Of a DNA stretch of 64,000 nucleotides, positions 29,001 through 41,000 are shown in pieces. The position numbers were made by a program, and so were the translations under genes. The stretch comes from Mycolicibacterium sp. P9-22. GTDB taxonomy: Bacteria; Actinomycetota; Actinomycetes; Mycobacteriales; Mycobacteriaceae. The stretch covers positions 62,001-126,000 of the forward strand of contig NZ_NPKP01000005.1 in NCBI RefSeq assembly GCF_008329585.1. The letters run 5' to 3'. Every line of letters begins with the position of its first letter. Position 1 is the first letter of the stretch. The notes under the pieces were generated by a model. It was not told the DNA's origin. It did no database searches and saw only the letters and a list, made by a program, of their open reading frames with translations.

Positions 29001-32000
29001 GCACGGCATCGGCAAACAGCAGGACGTCTGCCGCACCCGTGGGCACCAGATCCGGCGCATCGGTGAGGACACAAACCGGCGCGGAGTCGGTGACGATGTG
29101 CCGCAACCGTGCCGCCGGGGAATCGATGTCCAGCGGCACGTAGGCGCCACCGGCCTTGAGCACTCCCAGCATGCCGACGATCAGCTCGATCGACCGCGGA
29201 AGGGCCACTGCCACCGCGGCTTCCGCCGTCACACCGAGTCCGGCGAGGGCTGCGGCGACGGCACCGGCTCGGGTGTCCAGCTCGGCATAGGTGAGGTGCT
29301 CGGCGCCGCAAGTGACCGCGACGGTATCCGGCGACCGCCGCACCACGTCGGTGAACGTGCCGATCAAGGTGCGGTCCGGACCGGGCCGGCAGCGATCCGC
29401 CGCCACCCGGGCGCGTTCGGTGTCGGTGCGCAGGTCGATGGCGCCGACCCGCTGGTCCGGGTGTTCGGCGAAAGCGGCGAGGATGCGTTCGACGTGTTCG
29501 GCGTAGCGGTGGGCCTCGGCGGCGCTGACCACATCGGTGTCGTACTTGATCTCGATGCCAAGTTCGTCGTCGAGATAGGCCACGAACGACAGCGGATAGT
29601 GCGGCGCGTCGGTGCCGGTGAAGCCGGTGAAAGTCACCGCCCGTGGATCGTCCGGTACGTCGGTGACCGTCGCGGGGAAGTTCTCCACCACCACCATGGT
29701 GTCGAAGAACTCGCGGACCCCGGCGAGCCGGGCCAGCTCGGCCAGGCCCAGCTGCTGTGCGTCGAGCAGGCTGCTCTGCTGTTCCTGCAACGACGCCATG
29801 ACCTGGGTGATCGGGGTGTCGTGCTGCCATGCCATCGGGACCGGCAGGGTGTTGATGAGCAGCCCGACAAGGGAATCGGTGCCTGCCAGCTCTCCCCCGC
29901 GGCCGGACACCGTGGAGCCGAACACCACGCGGGTGCGGTCCAGCAGCCGGCCGAGCAACAGACCCCACGCGCCGTGCAGCACGGTGCTCACGGTCACGCC
30001 GCGCTCCCGGGCGGTCCGGGTCAGCGCGGCGCTCAGCTGCGGCGACAGCGTGCGGACGACGCTGCGGTGCTCCCCGATGCCGTCACGGTTGTCGCCGAAC
30101 AGTGCGGTGGGCGTGACGCCGTCCAGTACCGCTGCCCAGGTGTCCCGCCCCGCGGCATTGTCGCTGCCGATCAGCGTTTCCACGTGGTCGCGCAGTGTTG
30201 CGACCACCGGTGGCAGAGCACCCTCGTTGTAGTGCGCCACGATGTCTCCGAAGATCACCGGATAGGACCATCCGTCGGCGGCGATGTGATGCATCGTCTG
30301 GATGAGCCGGTGCTCGGTGTCGTTCAGCGGCACCAGCGTGTAGCGCACCAGCGGCGCGTCGGACAGCGTGAATGTTCGCGACAACTGCTGTGCGGCAATA
30401 TGTTCGAGGTCACCGTCAACCACGGTGAACTCGACGTCGGCGTGTGCCCAGACCACCTGGGCGACCCGGCCGTCGCGCAGTTCCCGGAAGCTCGATCGCA
30501 GGGCCTGGTGCCGGTCGATGACCGCGGCGACGCTGGCGCCCAGCACTTCGGAGTCCACCGGGCCGGTGATCTCGGCGATCTGCTGCACCCGATAGGTGTC
30601 GGTGCCGGCGTCGAGGAAGGCACTGTGCAGGTACATGCCCTCCTGCAGCGGTGACAGCGGCAGCACATCCTCGACGTCCCCGAGACTCCGCCAATCGTCG
30701 AGATCGTCCTGGGACAGCGCGATCAACCCGAAATCCGAGGGGGTGTGCCCGGCCAGTGCGGTGCACCGGGTCAGCGCGGTGAGCGCATCGGCCCACATGC
30801 CGGCCAGCTCGTGGATGTCGGCGGTATCGATGAGACCGCCCGGCCACGACAGTGTCATGGTCAGCACGGTGCCGCCGCTACGGTCCTCGGCCAGCGCGTT
30901 GATCTCCAGGGGCATGGCGGGATTGGCGTTGTCGACGCCTTCGCGCAGCGCCCCGATCGTCGCCACCGCTTCCCAGTTCCGTCCGGCCCCGCCCGCGAAC
31001 CGGCCGAGATAGTTGAACAGGATCTGCGGGGCCGCAACGTGAATGGGACCGGACTCGTCGAGATAGCGCAGCACGCCGTAGCCGAGGCCGCGATTGGGTA
31101 CCGCGCGCAGTTGCTCCTTGACCGCACGCGTCGCGGCCGCCAGCGGTGCACCGGCCGCCAGCACCTCGTCCCACGCGACAGCGCCGGGATCGACCGCGAC
31201 CGGGTAGATGGAGGTGAACCAGCCGACGGTGCGGGACAGGTCCAGGTCGCCCGGGAGCAAATCCCCCTCACGGCCGTGGCCCTCCAGGCTCAGCAGGGTG
31301 GCGGTCGCGCCACTGTGACCGCGGTCGGCGCGCCATTGCGCCAGCGCCAGGCTCAGCCCGGCCAACAGCACGTCGTTGACCCCGCCGTAGATCGCTGCCG
31401 GTACTCGTGCGAGTAGCGCGGTGCTGACCTCGACCGGCAGCGAGACACTGTGGTGGACCACCGTGGCGGCGGTGTCGACGGCAGGGTCCAGCGGCCGCGC
31501 ACCGAGATCGGGATCGGGCGTGGCCAGGGTGCGGTTCCAGTGCTCGATCTCGTCGGTGAACGAGGCCGCCGCAATGGTCTGCGACCAGGTGCGGAACGAG
31601 GTGGCGACGGTGTCGACCAGCGGGGCACGACCCGCTGTGACTTCGGCCCAGGCACGGGCCAGGTCCTCGGTGAGGATGCGCCAGGACACCCCGTCGATCA
31701 CCAGGTGGTGGATCACCAGCAGCAGTTGCTGCGCTTCGGTGTACCAGATGGCCCGCACCATGGTCCCGCCCGCGGGGTCCAGTGCGGCTGCCGCGGCATC
31801 GACATCGTCGGGCGTCGCGGTACCGGCGCGCCGGGTGAGAACGAGGGCCGGTACCACTTCGGGCACGGTCAGCGTCCAGTCATCACCGGTCCGTTCGAGC
31901 CGGGCGCGCAGCATATCGTGGCCGCCGATGACGGCACCGAGCACGAGTTCCATTTGCTCGGTGGTGATTCCGGCCGGGGTGGCCAGCACCATGGACTGGT

Positions 32001-35000
32001 AGAAGTTCTCCAGTGGAGTTCCCGACTGTGCCGTCTCGGCGAGCATCGGGGTCGTCGTGATCGACCCGAGGCCGCTGTCGGCGACCGGCGCGTCGGTGAC
32101 GGTGTCACCGACCGATGCGGCGAGCGCGGCCACGGTGCGGCGCCGGAAGATATCGCGCGGGGTGAGCTGCAGGCCGGCCTTGCGGGCCTTTCCGGAGACC
32201 GCGATGGAGGAGATGCTGTCCCCGCCAAGGGTGAAGAAGTCGTCGTCGATGCCGACCTGCGGTACCCCGAGCACCTCGGCGAAGATGTTCGCCAACAACG
32301 ATTCCCGGGGGTCGCGCGGGCCGCGCGCCGCCGCGGCGGACGGGGCGACTGGCTCGGGCAGGGCCTTGGTGTCGAGTTTGCCGTTCACGGTGAGCGGGAC
32401 GGAGTCCAGCACGCCGTACAGGGCAGGCACCATGTAGTCGGGTAGCACCTCGGTGAGTGCGACCCGCAGCTCGGCAGCCAGTTCGGCGGGCTCCGAGGGT
32501 GATTCGGGCACCACGTACCCGACGAGTTGTTTGGTGGCGGCGCTGGGTCCGGGGCGGGCGATCACGATCGCCTGCCGGATTCCCGGCAGCGCCTGCAGCG
32601 CCGCGGAGACCTCACCGAGTTCGACTCGGTAGCCGCGGATCTTCACCTGATCGTCGCTGCGGCCGAAGAAGTCCAGGATGCCGCTGCCGTCGGCGCGTCG
32701 GGCAACCAGGTCCCCGGTGCGGTACATCCGCCCGCCCGGGCGGTACGGGTCGGCGATGAAACGGTCGGCTGTCAGGCCGGGTCGGTTCAGGTAGCCGCGG
32801 GCCAGACCGGCGCCGGCGATGTACAACTCGCCGAGCACACCGTCGCGGACCGGACGCAGCCAGGCGTCCAGGATGTGCGCCCGGGTGTTCCAGATCGGGC
32901 GTCCCACGGTGGGGGTTGCGCTGTCATCGGTGCCGCCGCCGAGGGTGTTGATGGTGTACTCAGTGGGGCCGTACAGGTTGTAGCCGGTGCAGCCGGGTTG
33001 GTCGCGCAATCGGCTCCACACCTCCTCGGAGACGGCCTCGCCGCCGAGCAGCACCAGCGTCGGCGCGTGCTTGGCTGGGGCAAGCGAAGCGACGGGAGAA
33101 GGTCCGGCATCGAGTAGGCCCTCGTCGAACAGGTGGTGGGCATAGCTCGGAGTGACGTTGATGACGTCGATCGCATGTCGGTGGCAGTAAGCCACCAGCG
33201 CGGTGGCGTCGCGGCGCAGTTCCTCATCGCAGATGTGCACCTCGTGGCCTTCGACGAGCCAGAGCAGCTCCTCCCACGACATGTCGAAGGAGAACGACAC
33301 GGTGTGGGCCACCCGCAACCGGCGCCCACCGGCCTTGGCGATGGCCGGGTCGAAGATCTCGGCCCGGTGGTTGAGCTGCATATTGGTCAGCCCGCGGTAG
33401 GGCGTCACGACGCCCTTGGGGCGCCCGGTGGAGCCGGAGGTGAAGATGACGTACGCCGGGTGCTCGAGGCGCTGCGGTCCGGCGAACGCGCCGAGCTCGT
33501 CGGCCGACAACGGCGTTGCCGAGGTCTGGGCCAACGCCTCGATCACCGTCGTGGCGTCCGGGCTGAGTACCGTCGCACCCAGCCCGCGCTGATGCGCGGC
33601 CAGGTCGGTACTCGATTCCGGGCACAGCAGCAGTGCCGGGCGGGCATCGTCGAGCATTCCGGTGAGCCGGGCCAGCGGATAGTCCCGTTCCAGCGGCAGG
33701 TAGGCCGCACCGGTGCGCAACACCGCAAACAGGGCGACAACCATGTCGACCGAACGTGGGAGTGCCAGTGCCACCACCTGTTCGGGTCGCGCGCCGTGGG
33801 CGATCAACAGTCGGGCCAGCCGATTGATCCGGCCGTCGAGTTCGGCGTAGCTGAGCCGCTGCTCACCGAACACCAGGGCGGTGTCCTCGGGGCAGCGGCC
33901 CGCCCGTTCGGCCAGCAGCTCGGCGATGGTGTCCTCACCGATCTCGTGTTCGGCACCGCGCCATTGTGTTTCTCGCACGGCGTGCTCGTCGGCGAGCATC
34001 AGATCGAGGGCACCCAGCGAGCTGTCGGGCCGGGTCAGCAGCGCTTCGACGACCCGGCACAATCGGTCCACCATGGCGGCGGCCCGGTCGGCACCGATCA
34101 CGTCGGGGCGATGTTCCAGCTTGATACGCAGCCGCTCCCCCGGGGTCAGCACCCAGGTCAGCGGATAGTGCGTGGTGTCGACGAAATCGACACCGACGAT
34201 GCCCTGTTCCTGTTCGAAGTCGGTGAAGGTGTCCTCGCCGAGGAAGTTCTGCAGCACGTACAGACTGTCGAAGAGTTGTTGGTGTCCGCAGGCGCGGGTG
34301 ATGTGGCCCAGGCCCAGGTATTCGTGCGCCATCAGATCCAGCCGGAAGTCCTCGACAGCGCGCAGCAGTTCGGCGACCGTCGCGTCGGGCGCCATGGCGA
34401 CGCGGACCGGCACGGTGTTGAGGAACTGGCCGATCACGTGCTCGACACCCGGAAGCTCCGGTGGCCGTCCGGCGACGGTGGTGCCGAAAACGACGTCGGT
34501 GGTGCCGGTCTCGTAGCCCAGCACGATGCCCAGGGCGGCGGTGAGGACGGTGTTGGCGGTGGTGTGTTGATGGCGGGCATGCTCGTCCAGCAGGGCGGTG
34601 ACCTCGGCGGACAGTTCGCCGTACACCCGTTGCGGCATTGCGGGTTCAGCGCCGGTCGCCTGTGCCGCCACGAGGGTGGGTTCGGCCAGTCCGCTCAGCG
34701 CGTTCGACCAGGCATCCGCCGAGGCATCGCGGTCCTGGGTATCCACCCAGTGCAGGTAATCGGCATAGGTGGCGGTGTCGACGGGCAGTGCGCCGCGCAG
34801 TCCACCGGAGTTGTACAGCGCGAACAACTCCCGCAGCACCAGCTCCCGGGACCACCCATCCCACAGCAGGAAGTGGCAGGTCAGTAGCAGTCGGTCACCG
34901 CGGTCGGGCAACCGGATGACGGTGAGCCGCACCAGCGGCGGCACACGCAGATCGAAGGGCGCTTCGCTGTCGGAGCGCATCACCTCGGCCAGGTGTTCGG

Positions 35001-38000
35001 TGGCGGACGCCTCGGTCATCGCGGACAGGTCGACGAGCTCGACGGCCGTCGACACGTTGCGTCCGATGTACTGCACGGGTCGGGGCAGGTCGTCACTGGC
35101 GAACCCGGCCCGCAGGTTGTCGTGCCGGCTGAGCAGTGCCGCAAACGCCACCCGCAGCGCATCCACATCGAGGTGGTGGTCGAAATCGAACACGTTCTGC
35201 GCCAGGTAGGTGTTGACGTCATCGGTGTAGGTGCACTGGTAGTACACGCCCTCCTGCAGGGGCGACAGTGGCCACACCTGCGCCACCTCGACGGGGCAGG
35301 TCGCCGTCAGCGCGGCGAGTTCGTCATCGGACAACCCATGCCAGGTTTGCGGTTTCACCGGCTCGGTCACCGCCGCGGGTGGCGCGGTGCCCACCGCTGC
35401 CGCATCCAGCGCGCGGGCGGTCCGCAACCGGAACAGGTCGCTGGTGGCGACCGGCACCCCGGCGCCGGCCAAGCGGTTGACCACGCGCAGGGCCAGCAGG
35501 CTGTCGCCGCCCAGGGCGAAGAAGTCGTCGTCGATCCCGACCAGGTCGACGCCGAGGACGGCAGCGAACGTCGCGCAGATCAGCGTCTCGCGGTCGGTGC
35601 GCGCGGCGACGTGGGTACCGACGCGTGCCGGCTCGGGCAGTGCAGAGCGGTCGCGTTTCCCGTTGGGCAGCAGCGGGATCTCGTCGAGCACGGTGAGGGT
35701 GGCCGGCACCATGTGCGCGGGCAATCGTGAGGCCAACTCGACCCGGATGGCATCGAGATCGACAACCTCACCGGCGACAAGATAGCCGTCCAGGCGTGGT
35801 CCGCGCGCGGTGACGACCGCCGCGGTGACCCCCGGCAGGACGGACAGGGCGGCCTCGATTTCGCCGAGTTCGACCCGAAAGCCGTTGATCTTGATCTGCT
35901 GGTCGGCGCGGCCCAGATACTCCACGGCCCAGTCCGGGGTCCACCGCGCCAGGTCGCCCGTGCGGTAGAGCCGCGCGCCGTCGGTGCTGAAGGGATCGGC
36001 CACGAAGCGGTCGGCGGTGCCGGCGGGCCGGCCGAGGTAGCCGGGCGCGAGCTGGGCGCCACCGACATAGATCTCGCCGACGGCGCCGGGCGGTACCGGT
36101 GAGAGGTCCGGCCCGAGCAGATGGATGCGGGTGCCGGGCACCGGCCGCCCGAGCGTGACGTCACCGCCCACGGTGCCGGTCAGCACATCACCGGCCACCT
36201 CAGAGGATCCGTAGGAGTTGATGATCTCGCTGTCGGGCGAGACACGCTGCAGGGCAGCCACTGTCGCGATGTCCAGCGGTTCGCCGCTGCAGATCCAGCG
36301 CCGCACGGAACCGAGCTTGGTGCCCGCCACTTCGGCCAACGCCGCACCGAGGCTCGGCACCACCAGCAGTTGGGTGGCGGCGACCTCGTCGACGAGTGCG
36401 GCCAGGGCCGCGCCGTCCTTGGCGGTGGCGTCATCGGCGATGACGGTGGTGGCCCCGGAGATCAGCGCGCCGAGCAGTTCGGTGCTGCCGTCGATGAAGC
36501 TCATCGAACTCTTGGCGACCCGGATGTCGTCGCGGTCCCACGACCAGGCGGTGCGGGCCCAGGCGAGCCGGTTGGCGAGGGCGCGGTGGGTGCTGATCAC
36601 ACCCTTCGGGCGTCCGGTGCTGCCCGAGGTGTAGATGATCGACGCGGCGTCTTCGGGGTCGATCGCGGTGTCGCGGTACGGCTCCCCCACGGCCTCGGCG
36701 CCCAGGGTCGGGATGCCGTGGTCGGGCAGTGCGCTGCCGTCGGTGAGCACCACGCGGGGGTTCGCGTCGTCGAGCATGTGGGTGATGCGTCCGGACGGGT
36801 ACCCGGGGTCGACAGGCAGATAGGCGGCTCCGCAACGCAATACCGCGAGCAGGGCGATGGCCATCGTCGCGGAACGGCCGGTGGCCACGGCGACGATATC
36901 GCCGCGCCGTACGCCCGCCGCCACCAGCGCGCCGGCCAGCGCGGCCGAGCGGTCGTCGACATCGCGGTAGCTGAGTCGGGAAGTGTTGTCGTGCAGCGCG
37001 ATCGCGTGTGGTGTGCGGCGCAGTTGGTTGTCGAACAGTTCCAGCACGGTGCCGGTGCGCCCGGCCGCGCCGGTTCCGGCATCCTGGATCGCTGTCCTGG
37101 CTGCCTCGTCCAGCACCTCGATATCGGTGCAGCGTGCGGCGTCGCCGGCGGTGAGCACGGTGTCCAGCACCCGCCGGTACAGCGTGAGCACACCATCGGC
37201 GGCGTCACCGTCGAGGATGCTGCGGTCGTGGGTCAGCGCAACCTGCAGGTGCTGTCCGGGTCTGACCATCAGCGTCAGCGGGTAGTGCGGCGCCTCAACC
37301 ACATCCATCCCGGTCACCCGGATGGTGGCGGTGTCGTCGTCGGCGGCCGGATAGTTCTCGATGACCAGCAGGGTGTCGAACAGGTCGGTGACCCCGATGG
37401 CCTGCTGGATGTCGGCCAGCGGCACATGGTGGTGCTCGAACAGGCCGGCCTGCGCCTCGGCGTGCCGGCCGATGACGCTCGCCAGGGTGTCCCCCGGCGT
37501 CCACGTGGTGCGCGAGGGCACGGTGTTGATGAGCAGGCCGACCATTTCGTCGATGCCCGCGATGTCGCCGCCGCGCCCGGATACCGTCGACCCGTGGACC
37601 ACGTCGGTGCGGCCGGTCAGCCTGCCGAGGGTGATACCCCACGCGGCGCTGATCACCGCACTCGCGGTGACCCCGTGCGCGGCGGCCCACTCGGCGAGGT
37701 CGCTGCCCAGCCGGTCGGGGATGTCGATGGCGACCTTGCCGAATCCGGTGTCGGCACGGCGGTTACGGGGCAGGACCTGCGCCAGACGGGTCGGCTCATC
37801 GATACCGTCCAGTTCGGTGCGCCAGGCGGCCAGCCCGTCGTCCGGGACGCTCTGCCCGACCCAGTCCAGGAAGTCGCGGTAGCTGCCCGGGGCCGGCAGC
37901 CGGTGGGTATCCGGGTCATCGTGCAGTGCGGCGAGTTCGCGCAACACGATGGGCACCGACCAGCCGTCGGAGATGATGTGGTGCACGGTCTGCACCAGGA

Positions 38001-41000
38001 CGTGCCGCTGCTGGCCCAGCCGCACCAGCGCGTATCGCATCAGCGGTGGGGCGGCCAGATCGAAGGGTTCGGTTCGCTGCTGCTCGGCGATCTCGTCGAC
38101 GCGTCGCCGGGACTCGTTCTCGGCCAGACCGCTCAGGTCCTCGAAGCGCCACGCGACGGGGACCGTGCTGCCGATGGCGGCGATCAGGGTGCCATCGCCG
38201 AGGGCGCGGAACGCAGCCCCGAGGTGTGGGTGGCGATCGATGACGGTGTTTGCGGCGCGGCGCAGCCGGTCCGGGTCCACCGGCCCGTCGTAGGAGATTA
38301 TCTGTTGCACCACATAGGGATCGGTGGCGGCGTAGGTGGAGTGGAAGTAGATCCCGGCCTGCAGCGGGGACAGTGGCAGCACATCGGTGACGGGTGCCGG
38401 CAGCGCGTCGATGTCGTCCTGGCGCACGGTGACGAGCGGGAAGTCCGATGGCGTCGGACCGGTGACGGCGGGGCTGTGTGCGATGGCGGTCAGGGCCGCG
38501 GTCCACAGGTCTGCCAGCGCGGCGACCCGGTCCCTGTCGAGGACGCCGGTGGGCCAGCTGAAGGTGGCCTCCAGTTCGCCCTCGACGGTGATGGCGTTGA
38601 TCTCCAGTGCCCGCGGCAACGGCATCCGCGGGTCGCGGTCCTCGCCCACCGCCGCGTCGGCCAGCATCCAGGGTGCGTCGCCGGCGGCGGTGAACCTGCC
38701 GAGATAGTTGAACAGGATCTGCGGGGTGACCACCAGGTCGGGTCGCGGCGTTGCGGACAGGTAGCGCAGCGCGCCGTAGCTCAGCCCGTTGCGGGGCACT
38801 GCCCGCAGCTGATCCTTGACGGATTTGACCGCGGCACCGAGTGCCGGGCCGCCGGCCATCAGCTCGTCCCAGGCGGCGGGGCCGGGGTCGACGACGACTG
38901 GGAACAGGGTGGTGAACCAGCCGACGGTGCGGGACAGGTCCAGGTGATCGCCGGCAACACCGAGATGATCGGCCTCGCGTCCGTGGCCTTCCAGCTCCAG
39001 CAGCAGGGCCTCGGGTCGGCCCCGCCACTGCGCGACGGCGGCCGCGAGCGCGGTGACCAGGACGTCGTTGACGCCGCCGTTGATGGCGGCCGGGACGGGC
39101 CCGAGCAGCCGGGCGGTGACCGCCGCGTCTATCCGCATGGTGAGCCGTGCTTCGGTGGCCACGGTGTCGCGTGCCGGGTCCAGCGGCCGGTGCCCGATCT
39201 GTGGGTCGGTGGCGTGTGCGGTGCGCAGCCAGAAGGTCTCGTCGGCGGCGAACTCGCCGCGTGCGGCGGCGGCGCGCAACTCGGTGGACCACTGCCGGAA
39301 TGTGGTGTCCGGCTTGGCCAGTGCGATGGGCCGCCCGGCCGCAACGTCGGTCCATGCGGATTGCAGATCCTCGGCGAGGACGCGCAGGGATACGCCGTCG
39401 ATCACGACGTGGTGCACGACCAGCAGCAGCCGGCCGGGTTGCCCGGCACCGCAGTCCAACCAGACGGCCTGCAGCATCCGACCCTCGGCGGGGTCCAGCC
39501 GGGCCACCGCGAGGTCGCGTTCGGCGGCGGCGTCCGCGGTCGGTTCGACGCGGGTGAGCACCTCGGCGGCCCTCGGCGCGCCGCTGAGCGGAACGGTCAG
39601 GCCGGCCGGACCGGTCGGGGTGCCCAGGCGCGCCCGCAGCAGGTCATGGCAGTCCAGCAGTGCGTCGAGCATGACCGTCAGCGCGGGCAAGGTCAGCTCG
39701 GCCGGTGTGTTCAGCGTGACCGACTGGTAGAAACCGTGTGTGCCATTGCCGATTTCGTCGAGCCAGGCAAGGATGGGGGTCGCCTCGATGTCGCCGGTCG
39801 CGTCGATCGGTGCGGTGACGGCGACCTCTGCGGTATCGCCGATGGCGGCCGCGAGTTTGGCCGGGGTACGCAAGGTGAGGACGTCGCGTGGGCGGATCCG
39901 CAGCCCGGCGCGGCGGGCACGGCTCACCAGCCCCATCGCGGCGATGCTGTCCCCGCCGAGGCTGAAGAAGTCGGTATCGGCCCCGACGGCGGGTGTGCCG
40001 AGCAGGTCGGCGAAGATATCGCAGATCGCCTGTACGCGTGAATCGGTCGCAGGCACGAGGTCCTCGGGTTCGGCCATCGCGGGGACCGGCAGCGCGCGCC
40101 GGTCGATCTTGCCGTTGGCGGTGACCGGGAACTCGTCGAGCACCAGCACGGTGCCGGGGACCATGTGTTCGGGCAGCTTGTCGGCGCACCAGACCCGCAG
40201 CTCGTCGGCGTCGGCACCGGTGGTGGACAACGCGTATCCGGTGAGTTGGGCGCCGCCGGCCGGTGTCTTGCGCAGGATGACCGCGGCGTGACGCACCTGC
40301 GGGTGGGCGGCGAGGATGACCTCGATTTCTTCGAGTTCGACGCGCATGCCGCGGATCTTGACCTGGTTGTCGGCGCGGCCCAGGAATTCGAGGACGCCGT
40401 CGGTGGTCCACCGGGCGAGGTCACCGGTGCGGTACATCCGGGAGCCGTCCTCGGCGAACGGGTTGGCTATGAAGCGGGCCCCGGTGAGACCGGGCGCGTT
40501 GACATAGCCACGGCCCAGCAGGAAGCCGGCCGCGTAGAGTTCGCCGCCCTCCCCGACCGGCACCGGGTGCAGGTCGTCGTCGAGGACATAGAGCTGGGTG
40601 TGCGGGTTCGGCCGGCCGATCGACGTCTCGATGCGCTCGGCCCGGTCGCGGTAGATCACATGGGACACACCGATGGTGGCCTCGGCGGGGCCGTACCCGT
40701 GATACAGCGTGGTGGACAGCTGCGCCCGGAACCGGTCGAACAGTGCCGGGGTAAGGACTTCGCCGCCGCACCAGACGTGCCGCAGACCGGAGAGCAGGGT
40801 GGTGCCCTCGGCGAGATCCAGCAGCACGTCCAGCATGGAGGACACCAGGTAGACGAAGGTGACCTTCTCGGTGGCGATCAGGTCCAGCAGGTACTGCGGG
40901 TCCCGTTCACCTCCGGGGTCGGCGATCACCACATAGCCACCGGACACCAGGGGCAGCAGCACCTCGTTGATCGAGATATCGAAGGACAGTGGCGCTTTGA

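Larger units (their letters stand above)
30750..35390 (-). other. NRPS module 3: C-A-T-E, predicted D-N5-hydroxyornithine
   Basis: Specificity residues D-M-E-N-L-G-L-I-N-K equal the known hydroxyornithine code. The condensation motif is [10 protein letters not shown]: the first His of HHxxxDG is Cys but the catalytic second His is present. The epimerase ([10 protein letters not shown]) sets the D form. Closely similar to module 5 in the C-A part, including 76 identical bases. Confidence 0.85.

Noticed and set aside
36121..40041. 1306-codon plus-strand open frame opposite the NRPS
   Set aside because: Its composition (His, Gln, Val, Gly, Asp runs) is that of an antisense shadow of GC-rich NRPS modules, with no domain or motif.
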